From Colius striatus (lineage: Eukaryota; Chordata; Aves; Coliiformes; Coliidae): DNA of 64,000 bases. This document shows, one piece after another, positions 1 to 9,752 of the stretch. Under the pieces are notes generated by a model that saw nothing but the letters and a program-made list of their open reading frames with translations, made no database searches and had not been told where the DNA came from. The first letter of the stretch is position 1; the number at the start of each line of letters is the position of its first letter. The stretch covers positions 179,023,770-179,087,769 of the forward strand of contig NC_084759.1 of assembly GCF_028858725.1 (NCBI RefSeq), written 5' to 3'. Made by a program: the position numbers and the translations under genes.

Positions 1-374
1 AAACAAACTGTTGAGTACAGTTCCACGCCAGTACCTGTCTGCCCGGATTCTTATTTTCAAAGTGCAGCTCTTAAGAATATTTGAATGAGTCATTATTTTC
101 AGCCTGCATTGACAACAACTGGAAAGCCTAAACATAATTGCCCTGTACATTCCCTGCCTTCCATAGATTGCACAGGCATTTTCTGTATAGGTTGCAATGC
201 TACCACCCTCTTTTCTCCCTTTTCATTTATTTGAGAGCATTCTTATTCAGCCAGGAAGAGCTCTCAGATTCCTGTGAGACATCTATGTTTCTCCTCTGAG
301 TGCAAAAGCAGCCCTGTATAGTTGTTTATTGAGCAAATGGTGACTACTTAGTACTATGAATTTGATTTTGTTCA

Positions 375-377
<3 letters not shown>

Positions 378-425
<48 letters not shown>
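378..425. repeat. (ATT)n microsatellite
   Basis: About 16 uninterrupted TAT/ATT units. On the minus strand it reads as a run of AAT codons, which creates a spurious poly-asparagine open frame. Its purity suggests it is length-polymorphic. Confidence 0.97.
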
Positions 426-426
<1 letters not shown>

Positions 427-3400
427 ATATTTCAGTGCTTGAAACAGTAATGCAGCTTCTACATCCAAGAGTGAGTTGAAGCCAGGGCTCAATCTGCTTA
501 TCTATGTTTGCCTGTAACAGGGTAACTTTACAACATTGCATTCAACTATTTCCAGAACACTGGAGGAATGTTACAGGTATCCTTGGGCAGAAACTGCCTG
601 ATTTTGAGGCCAGTCAACAAGACAGTAGTGGTCAGAGCCTCTAGTTAGCATTTCCAGCACTTCTAACAACAGTTGGAACTGCCCACTTCTCAGAAAATAA
701 GTTGATAAAACCTTCCAGCATTGCCAAGATCTCAGCTCTTCCCAGTGTATGTTCAAAGTGTAAGTCTGTGAAAGAGAAGAGGGGGAGGATGAAAGAAGAG
801 GGGAATCACGGTGTCCGAAGTGAGGGAAAAGGAAACAAGGGATACCAAATCCTTCGAGGGAGGATCTGCCTACTCAGATATGGGTGACAGAGAGGCACTG
901 GAGTGAGGGAGGACTTAGAGATGGTGAGTAGAGATGGAAAGGGAGCACACAGTCATCCTGTGGGGAAGGCAGGAATGCTGAAGAATCTGGGATGTGCCAG
1001 GACCTTGAGGTACAGCAAGGTGTGCAGCCTGGTATTTCCTTGCTTTGACTTAGAATAAAAGCCATGTGGCTCTTTCCATACCACAGAAAAAAAAGGCAGG
1101 TCTCCCTTCTTTGGAAATGACCACTCCCACTCCTCCTATTTTTCTCAGCCAGCTCTCTGTAAGTCAGCAGCTGAAACAATCTTTCCCCTCCAATACTGAA
1201 CGACTCTTCATACTTCTGATTTTCAGCACAAAGAGAAACACAAAGTCTGTATATTTTTCGGACTGGAGTACAGGCTTTGGCAGGTCCCAGCAGCTTCAGT
1301 GCAACTTGCTGGGAGAAATCACATTTCAAATAAGCAGTAATCAAGCAGCAATCAAATAATAATCTTTCAAATAGGCAGCAGTTTCCACTGATGGAAATAG
1401 TCCTGCAATTACATGGTATCTGGTAACAGCTTTATTGTTACATTTCCCTCCATTCCATGAACAGATTTATGATTAAGAAATGACACCATTCGACATTACT
1501 ATTTGGGCAGCCTGGCAACAAGTAGGTGACTATTAATCACAAAATATGGACTTTCAACAGGAAATTCTTGTTCTTGGGAGCAAGCAGTCTAATGCTGCCA
1601 CTAATGACCAGGACAACAGAAACAAGGGGGTGTTAATGAAATTTAAAATTGCCATGTAAAGCAGGAGGTGGTGTCTTCACAAAGGGGGTTTTAAATATTG
1701 CCGAAGATGACCATGAAGCCTAGGCTGACAGAAATAAAGTACAATCTAGTCATGCATGGTGAAAGATCAAGGACTTGGGGACTAAAATGAATTTCAGGTC
1801 CAAGCTTGGGAGTTAGTTAATTGGAAATCATGGAAAGGTAGGAAATAAAGTACAGAATTCAGGCCTGTTTCAAGTAAATGTGATGGCAAACTATTTCAGA
1901 TAAGGTATTTCTAATTGACAGAGAAGCGGAAAAGCTATCAATGACAGTGATGAGGCTTCATCTGGAATACTGGTCATCTATGCTCAAGGAAGATAAATTC
2001 CCATGAGAACCAGTGCAGAGAAAGACTGATAGACTGGTCAGAGGGGGAAAATCAACAATACTAAGGCCCAGATTCATGCTGCCCAACTCCAGGTTCTACA
2101 CAAATTAATTAGGAGCATAGTCACCAGGTACTCCTATAGTCAATGGAAAGAGATAGGCGTCTCCAATCATTCAGCCTACCTAAGTTCTGACTTGGCTCCT
2201 AAATCAGGTGTTTTATTTAAATACTTCAAGCTACGTGGGAAGAATACTGCCCTAGGGAATTTGAAAGGCATCCTCAAAAACAAAGGTCGAGAAAGGAACC
2301 AGCTGCTCCCAGAAGTGTAAACACTACAGAAGAGGTGAAGGTCAGGTTTATTGGCAGGACAAACTGACAAATGCTGGGCACAAATGACTTGTTCTGATAA
2401 ACAGAAGGTTGATCTTTGGAAACAGCCTTCCAAACGTAGGTGGGGGAATAAGAAACTTGGCTAGAATTAAATTGCAGCTGAATTAGTTCATTTAAGAACT
2501 TATGTTATGAACATACCTGGAAGAGCAAACATTTGAACTGCCAAATACTTAAAGGTCCCTCATGATCCTTTGTGCTATGCTTTTTGAATTTTGTTGCTAC
2601 TGAGTACAAACTCAGGAAATCTTGAGGAAATCTTTATATCTACATGAAAAGGGTTGCCGTGTGTTTTGGTAAAGAATTCTTGGAAGGTGTTGCTGCTTTG
2701 TTGTTGTCTACTTGCATCAAGGGGAAGGATAGCAAAGTATTTTCTGAGAACAGAATTTCTCAAGAGGAAAACCAAGAACAGCTACAGCGCTGTGTCTGAG
2801 CTACCCCTGTGTTGTATATCCCAACAAGCTGAGAAAATGCTTGTGTTGCCCAAGGCAGGGGAGGCTCATGCTCCTCTGAGGTGGCCAATGCATGGCAAGG
2901 TGCTATTCAGAAGGAACAGAAATGCTACGGACATGCTTCCGGTTGGCATTGGCACATGTGGTGCATGCAGTAGAGTATGGATCTGGTGGCAAGTTCGGCC
3001 AAGTTAGCATACTTCCAGTTCATTACTGTTGCAGTAAAGGAAAATCATTGCCCACAGGCCAGCTCCATGAGAAAGCCTGAAGTGCTTGGGACATGCAGTT
3101 AAAAGTGTCCCAGCAAATACAAACACGGAGTATGGATTGTGGCTGTGTGTTGCCAAATGAGGTTGCGGAACACAGTCAAAGACCTGGCAAACAAACAGCT
3201 TGACAAGGACATGGGAGTTTGAGCATGGAGGGGTTTCGGCTAAAGCACTGGCAGAAATGCAATTTGGAGTATTATCTCCTGCTATTTAATCCTTCCTACT
3301 TTTCAGTGGAACAGGCCTCTGTACACATTGCCTGAAAATAATGAGGCAGAAACAGAGGAAACTGATTCCCCTACAAATGACACTAAATATTGGCTAAGCA

Positions 3401-6400
3401 GTTGGGTTGACAGTGTTATAACGCAATAGAAACGTGTTTGCTAAGGGGAACAAGATGTGTACTTTTGATTGCTGTATCACATGCTGGGGGAAAGGCTGTG
3501 TCACAGTCCTCTCATTCTCTCCAACCCTGATACTTTGAAGTCAACTTGCGGGAATGGAAGTTATTAACAATTTCAGGTTTAAACTTGAACCAAGAAAAAT
3601 GATTTTAAAAAATACTTCATTTCAGAATAGCAGAAAATTGCTGATTTTCCTCGGTAATACTTAGCATCAACTTAGCGGTTGATATGAGGAAACCTGAAAC
3701 TTTGCAAAACAGGGAGAGAACTAAGTGAAGCAAGACACAAACTGACAACATACAAGGGCTTAAAAGGCACAAAATATTTGCTTTTACAACGCAGTTTGAC
3801 AACAGCACCAACGCTCATTACTCAAATTTTTTTATTCACTAAAACCCCACGAGAAACAATGAACTAGCCACAAATCTAGAGGCTCGTACATTTTTTTGTT
3901 AAAAAACTTGTTCACTGTTATTCTAGCAAAACCTTACTAGCTATTGCAAAATGTTTGCATGGGCTTTGTGTTTAACAAAGACTCTTATCTTTCTTTTTCC
4001 ATGGGGGCACAGTTGCTCTGTAATGCAGTTATTGTTAGGGATAGTGTTTGTGGTCAGTTGCTATTGACAGTGACAGTCGAACTTCGGGCAGCCAAATTTA
4101 GACACGAAATTAATAATGGCATATGTACCAGAGAGCTTAAGCATGCATTGTTTCTTCATGATTTACCAGGAAAAATTCCTACTGAGGTCCAAGAAAGTTT
4201 GGCATGAGTAAGTCACAAATATGGAGCGAAGAATATGCCTCAAGAAAAGGAAATAAAGATCAGCATAATATGGATAAAATCATCCAAAAATATCTGGAGT
4301 ATGAATGCAGCTGAATCTCCCTGCTGTGGAAAGTCAGGGCAGCATGTGTGACAGGGGATGTGCTCAGCTGCATAAAATAAATGATGTTTATGATAAAGTC
4401 CACTTGTACTGTGCTGCAGAAAAAAGTACCATAAATTTGAAAGACATCTTGCTTTTTACATGTAGAGTGCAATATATGCCTCTAGCGCTGTGTGTATAAT
4501 ATAAACACCACGAGGGCTGTGAGAAGATGGTATCTGTGACCACTAACTGCTTAGCTGATTTGACCTGTCATGCCTCTGTCTTAGCAGGCAGCCTTGCTAA
4601 ATCCATCTGCTCATCACAAACCATTGAACAACTTTCCTGATTGATTTTTCCCTTCAAAATGTCCCCTGCATGTCCATACACACAGGGCTGCTGAAATTAG
4701 AGGAAAGAGTATGGGCTTGTTTTGCATCACCTTACAGCTCTGGACTTCAGCCAGCTGTAGGCATGAGGAACTTCCCTGAGTGACTGAAGTTACTCCTTCA
4801 GCTAAGACCAAAACTCCCTCAGGCTCTAATAACAGTCACTCCAATAGTGAGTCTGCCATCACATTTAATTTCATTCTGGGCTTGGGACTCTTAGATATAG
4901 TTGGACCACAACTGGTCAGCTTCCAAAATATAAATGAAATGGTGGGAGGTAACTGATGTAAGAAAACTGAAAGGACTTCCCACCTGGATGCTGTACAACT
5001 GTTGCTGCAATGCAACATTCCTGAAATATTACAGTGGGAACTGTTTACACCTCCAACAAGTGTTCCAGCAATCAAAGGGAAAAAAGATGCAGTGCTTGGC
5101 TTTCCCTTTCTATATTTTTATTTGAAGCTTGTATCTTACTGTTCCCCATTAAAAATTAATCACATCACTTGCAATAGCTCTCTCAGAAATGTGACTAATG
5201 ATTCTGTAAGAACTGCTCAGATACATCTTGTATGTATGCATAGAAGTACACACATCCACCTGAGCACCTTCCCAGAGAAGACCTGACATGAGCTTTCCTT
5301 TCCAAATCTTAGTCTTCCTCCCCAGATACAAGATCAGGTGCCCTATCTATGTGAAGGAAATTAATGAGTTGCCTTTGCCCACAGAGTCAAGCAAATTCCA
5401 TACCACTGGTAGCAACTGGAGCCAGAGCAGAGCAAGGCTGTGGTTGCAATTTGTTATGGGTAGATTTATTTTGGGCAGTGAGGCTACACATCAGCTTTTG
5501 GAGCATTAAGTGTTCCAGAGTAAGTCATTGCTAAAAGGTTCACACTCTGAAGGCCTGTCAGTCCTGGCAGGTCACTCAAAACACTGGCATTGTGGAGTAT
5601 TTGTCCAGGGACTACTGTAGCATTGCCCATCTCCCGTCTTTGGAATCTCTTCTTGGTTCTGAGGTCTTTTATGACTGTGAGAAAGCTGACCATGCAATAC
5701 AGTCCTTAAGCCCAGGATTCTCTTCTGTGTCTGAAGAGAGTTGTATCCTCAGGAATGGCAGAAAGAATAAAGAAAATCCAAAGTATTTTTTTTCTGCAAA
5801 GATAGAAGCATTGTGTCAAAAGAGGAGGACACATCCATGTGAACCAAAGATCCATATGATTCCCTCAATTCTGACTTCTTTACAGAATGTAATGGTGTAA
5901 ACAAAGTGTGTCTGTCCATGCCTCAAATTGTTCATAAATTATTGTTTACATTTCTTTAAAATAAACCTTGGCATGTGAATACTGACTGAGGCACATATAC
6001 TGACTCATTCACATACATATGTCCCTCAGCTACGCTCAAGTTCTTCATTAGACCTTTTATTGGGGCCTTTGTGAGCATTTAGCTGCCTGTACTTGAAGGC
6101 AGCTCTGCCATGGTACATGAGAAAGAGACATTAAGAAGTTGAGAGCTGCTTACTTTCACTCAGGACCTGTGCTTACGCTGAAGCACTCTCCCTTGGTCCT
6201 TGCCTGAGCTATGTTACAGATATGCCTTTGCATGGTCACGTACATGCTGGTGCAGATTCTGACCCGCCTAGGCTACTCCCAGATCCTTCCCACCTCATCA
6301 CGTTGGGCTTGTCTGATGATGACCAGTTTGGTTGCTGGCTGGCCCTGGTTATTGTCACCAAACTTGATTCTGACCCTTATTTACTGACATGGCTTTCTGG

Positions 6401-6634
6401 TTTGACCTCAGACCTCCATATCTCTATGGTCACTTGGATCATCACTGGTGATCTGTACTCGTAGCTAAAAGTTGTAACCACCACCAGACCAGCTTTTCTC
6501 TTCTTGTTTGGGAGCTGTGGGGCTGCTCCTCCTTGGTAGCGAAGCCACAGCCGTGCCTGACTTGCTCTTGCCCTTCACCCCCAGCTTGCCTTGACACTTC
6601 ATAAAACACGTTTTTCCAAAGGTTATCACCTGTC

Positions 6635-7094
6635 TGTTGTAGCGGTGCAAGCAATATGCATTCAAAGATGTAGAGAAGCTAGGTAGTGCACATGCAGAGA
6701 CATACACAGGCAACATGGTACAACCAACAGAGTTGACTCAAAGCCACCCTTGCTTTGCTAGTTACTTCCTTATATGCTGCTTCTGCCCATGTGATCACCC
6801 ACGGCCCAATTGATCAACTTGCAGCACCTGTTTCTGATAATTGGAAGTAGCTTGCCAGCTGCATTAACTTGTCCCCACCAGCTTTATTCAAGCTGGCTGG
6901 TCCAAGCCACATTTGTGCCTACACCTCTTACTCACCACTGGTACCATTGGTACCCATGGGACTGTAACACCTCTAACACCAGCAGCTCAAGCACAAGGCA
7001 GACAGTAGGTACACAGATTGCCAGCACCATGTGACTCCCTTGTTGGCCACAGATTTTTGTTAGGGTTTCCTTAAGCCAGCCTGCTGGCGCCACA
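6635..7094 (-). mobile_element. Possible degraded solo LTR of an endogenous retrovirus
   Basis: Seen: about 460 bp with TG...CA ends (TGTTGTAGCGG at the low end, GGCGCCACA at the high end). Read on the minus strand there is a TATA-like GCATATAAGG about 140 bp before the far end, as expected for a U3-R-U5 layout. No clear target-site duplication, poly(A) signal or coding remnant was found. This rests on layout alone, and it could be ordinary unique sequence. Confidence 0.25.
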
Positions 7095-9252
7095 TGTATC
7101 TGCCAATAGGATAAATCACGATAGTGGGCAAGAAGTCAGCAATTGAGACAAAGAGACTGTTTTGTCACAGCCAGCCAGCAACGCAAAGCAGTGGTAGGCA
7201 ACTCCTCTTGTGTGATCTCACTGAATGGTTGGCCAGATATCCAAGGAATCTTGGTAACCCGGAGACTACGTGTTTCAGAAGTCCAAGTAAAATTCAAAGA
7301 GGTGACATGTCCACAGTAGTCACAAGTTCTCTGGTTTTGTCACGTTCAGTAATTTATTTCGGTTATCTGAGTCTGTTTTTCTATCTTAGCAGTTGCTTTT
7401 CCCACCTCAGCTGCAACATTCTCCCCTCTGCTTCTGAAGGGCTTTACCTCCACCTGTCCTGCTGAGACCATCTTCAAACACTCTTCATTCTTCCAGTTCT
7501 GTCATGAGGTACTACTGCTGTCATTCCTGCCCACTACAGGACACCTGCACTACCCATGCGTGCATGCAGAGTTCTGCACGTTGTTCAGACTCTGTCACAC
7601 CTGCAAGGAGTTCAGCATTAAACCTCATCCTCACCTGCAGCCTCAGACAGCACAGTTGTGAGACTGGGCCATCAGCATCAGGGCAAAGACTTCAGGCCGG
7701 TTGAGCCTCCTCCTCTGAGATTAATCAATTTAAGAGGGCTGTCACACAGGAGATTGCTAGGGCATGGCTGATTTCACTACAATGGTATTGGCATCTGCAT
7801 CTCAAATACTCCCACTGTGCAGTTTGTTTGGCTGTTGTTAGGTGCTGCAGCTCACCCAGCACTGCTCCTGCTCTAACAAGTAACCCTTAGGTACCCAAGG
7901 GTGCAGTTATGCCATCCACATTTAATTGCAGCTCCTCTGTCTGCTTACCTGGAAGGCTGCCCTTTGCTCCAACATTTCATCCTGAAGGAGGAAAACTGGT
8001 GCCTCCGAGACACTTGTGTGCTGTCCTGTACACACGCTTGGATATACTGACTTGTGTCTCCCTTCTGGGCTTCTTAAAATAGGATGCTGAAAGAACAGGC
8101 TAGACTTTCTCAGAAATCTGACTCTCTCAGGCCCAAGGAATTGTTCCAGGAGGCTCATGCTGCACAGCAATGCAAAACACGGTGCTCTAGCAGTGCCCAC
8201 AGCTATCACAGCTGACAGCTACCACTTCCTAGGAACAGACACTACCCGCATTTCCTTATCCAACACGCACAAGCAGGGCACTAAACCCCATTTCCTTCAT
8301 TTTTCACGTAGCATTTATGAGGAATTGTTGTAAAAGCTTGCCTTGCTGGAAGTCAGCGTAAAGACATTTTGTAGGTGAAGGAATTGAAATAGTCTAACCA
8401 CTATCATGCCTTAAGTAACATTCAGCATGTTTTGCTCAATTGCCTTTAACCCACCTCAAATCCTGTAGTACCCTCACGGCTCACCCGCGAGAATTCACAC
8501 TCACTTTTCAGAAGCGTTATTAACTACACTCTTCCCGATGGATAGGAATGATATTTTTTTCTTTATTTGAAGCTCAGAAGACAAACAATATATATTTGTA
8601 TTAAAAATAAACGCATATATAACTGAAGTACAAGTCTCTAAGTTGCAAGATAGAATTGACAGAAATATGACAACCAAAACCATTTGGGTGTGCGGGAGAA
8701 AACCCGTCGTTGGGTAGTAAAGCCATCTCTCCTCTGCATCAGCTCCGAGACGAGCGGCCCAGGGCGGAACCCTGCCGGCAGCTCGCAGGGGCCGCACGCT
8801 GTGCTCAGCGCCGAAGGCGGCCCGTGCGCCCACGGCTACCGCACGTGGCAAAACCGCGCTCACATTTCCACGAACGCGGCTCGCGGCCCCATACGACCGC
8901 CTGGGTGCTCCTTCGTCTGGCCTGCCGGGGCTCCTCCCCGCCAGCCACGGCCTCGGGTGCAGAGCCTTTTCCCCCGCAGCGGGCCCTGGCGGCTCGCGTC
9001 GGTTTCAGGCGCCCCGAGGAGCGCCGGCGGGGAGCCACTGGCGGCTAGCCCACCGCTCCTCGCTCGCCCCGCGGCACCGCGCGGCGTGCAGCCTGTGGGC
9101 TGCACCGCCCGCTGGAGCCCCGCCGCCAGCCCGAGCCCGCGGCCCGGCGCGGGTCAACCGGGGTCGCCACCGCACCCCCCCCACCACCCGCGGGCTGACG
9201 GCCCGGCCCGCCGCTCCCGGCGTGCACCACGGCGTGGCGCGCGAAGCGCCGA

Positions 9253-9382
9253 TGACGTCGGGGCCCCGCCATTGGCTGGGCGAATGCCCCCGTCACGCAC
9301 TCACACGGCTGACTCACCCACCGGCGGCCGCAGCGCACGGCCATTGGCGGCGGCAGCGGCGCGTCACGGGGCCCCGCCCCCG
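9253..9382 (+). promoter_or_regulatory. IFRD1: IFRD1 proximal promoter: CRE-like, CCAAT x2, AP-1 and GC-box motifs
   Basis: Motifs seen in order: TGACGTCG (9253-9260, one mismatch to a CRE); inverted CCAAT box ATTGG (9271-9275); CRE half-site CGTCA (9291-9295); perfect AP-1/TRE TGACTCA (9310-9316); second inverted CCAAT box (9343-9347); CRE half-site CGTCA (9362-9366); GC box (about 9369-9382). They lie within about 145 bp of the TATA box. IFRD1 was isolated as TPA-induced sequence 7 and as an NGF-induced gene, so TRE and CRE elements fit its known immediate-early induction. Factor occupancy is inference. Confidence 0.75.
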
Positions 9383-9395
9383 CAGCCCCGTGGCC

Positions 9396-9402
9396 TATAA
9401 AA
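9396..9402 (+). promoter_or_regulatory. IFRD1: TATA box of IFRD1
   Basis: A perfect TATAAAA directly downstream of a GC box. It predicts a start site about 30 bp later, near 9426-9427, at a CCTTTC pyrimidine stretch. A TATA box inside a CpG island is typical of inducible immediate-early genes. Confidence 0.85.
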
Positions 9403-9425
9403 GCCGCGCCGGCGCCCACTCCGCG

Positions 9426-9706
9426 CCTTTCGCCCCGGGTGTCTGAGAGGAGAAAGATGCATCGACTCCGCTCACGGGCCTCCACCGGGATTTCTGCCTT
9501 CGCCGCCGGTTCGTCCTCCGTCTGCTTTCGTCAATCACCTCCGCTGCCCCGGCCCGGGAAGTCGGCCTCGCAGAGGCGTTGGAGTAAAAAGCGATCCTGC
9601 TCTTCTATCGGCTGATTGTCGCTGATTCCCAGGCGGGGGGGAGCAGAGAGACCGAGACCCGGAGAGGGGCCGCGGGAGGCAAGCCGAGCCGGGCGCCGCT
9701 GCGACC
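9426..9706 (+). other. IFRD1: IFRD1 5' untranslated leader (start site predicted)
   Basis: The leader is taken from the predicted start, 30 bp after TATAAAA, to the base before the main ATG. It is about 280 nt, GC-rich, and contains one upstream ATG (9457) that opens a 52-codon uORF ending 91 nt before the main start. The exact cap site is inferred. Confidence 0.75.
9457..9615 (+). CDS. Upstream ORF in the IFRD1 leader, 52 codons
   Basis: Seen: ATG at 9457 with A at -3 (AAGATGC context, reasonable for initiation), 52 sense codons, TGA at 9613-9615. It is out of frame with the main ORF and ends 91 nt upstream of it. The predicted peptide is basic and Ser/Arg/Pro-rich and starts MHRLRSR. Known: mammalian IFRD1 mRNA carries a conserved uORF that lowers translation and promotes mRNA decay in unstressed cells, with relief when eIF2alpha is phosphorylated. 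As far as I recall it has the same length. Inferred: the same control operates here. Confidence 0.82.
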   Translation: MHRLRSRASTGISAFAAGSSSVCFRQSPPLPRPGKSASQRRWSKKRSCSSIG

Positions 9707-9752
9707 ATGCCCAAGCCTAAGAAGCGGGGAGGCAACCACCAGCGCGGAGCCG
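9707..9752 (+). CDS. IFRD1: IFRD1 coding exon 1 (residues 1-15)
   Basis: ATG in a strong context, 15 codons plus one base, then donor CG|GTAAGC. It encodes MPKPKKRGGNHQRGA. The Gly/Ala-rich extension found in mammals at this point is absent. Confidence 0.95.

Larger units (their letters stand above)
1..8700. other. Intergenic region upstream of IFRD1
   Basis: No coding exon is supported here. The open frames are short, lack recognisable domains and have no convincing flanking splice sites. In mammals and birds the upstream neighbour of IFRD1 is ZNF277 on the same strand; I looked for its C2H2 zinc-finger exons and C-terminal tail and did not recognise them, so its end probably lies before the window. 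The stretch holds an ATT microsatellite near 378 and a possible old LTR near 6635-7094, both listed separately. Confidence 0.6.

Noticed and set aside
283-492. Poly-asparagine minus-strand frame
   Set aside because: It is the translation of the ATT microsatellite.
6465-6716. Minus-strand frame with a basic segment, considered as a processed ribosomal-protein pseudogene
   Set aside because: I could not align it to any ribosomal protein I know, and there is no poly(A) tail or flanking duplication.
1-8700. ZNF277 last exons
   Set aside because: No C2H2 zinc-finger pattern or the family C-terminus was found on the plus strand.
8684-9400. 238-codon plus-strand open frame in the CpG island
   Set aside because: The Pro/Arg/Ala-rich translation comes from GC-rich composition, it crosses the promoter and TATA box, and it matches no known protein.
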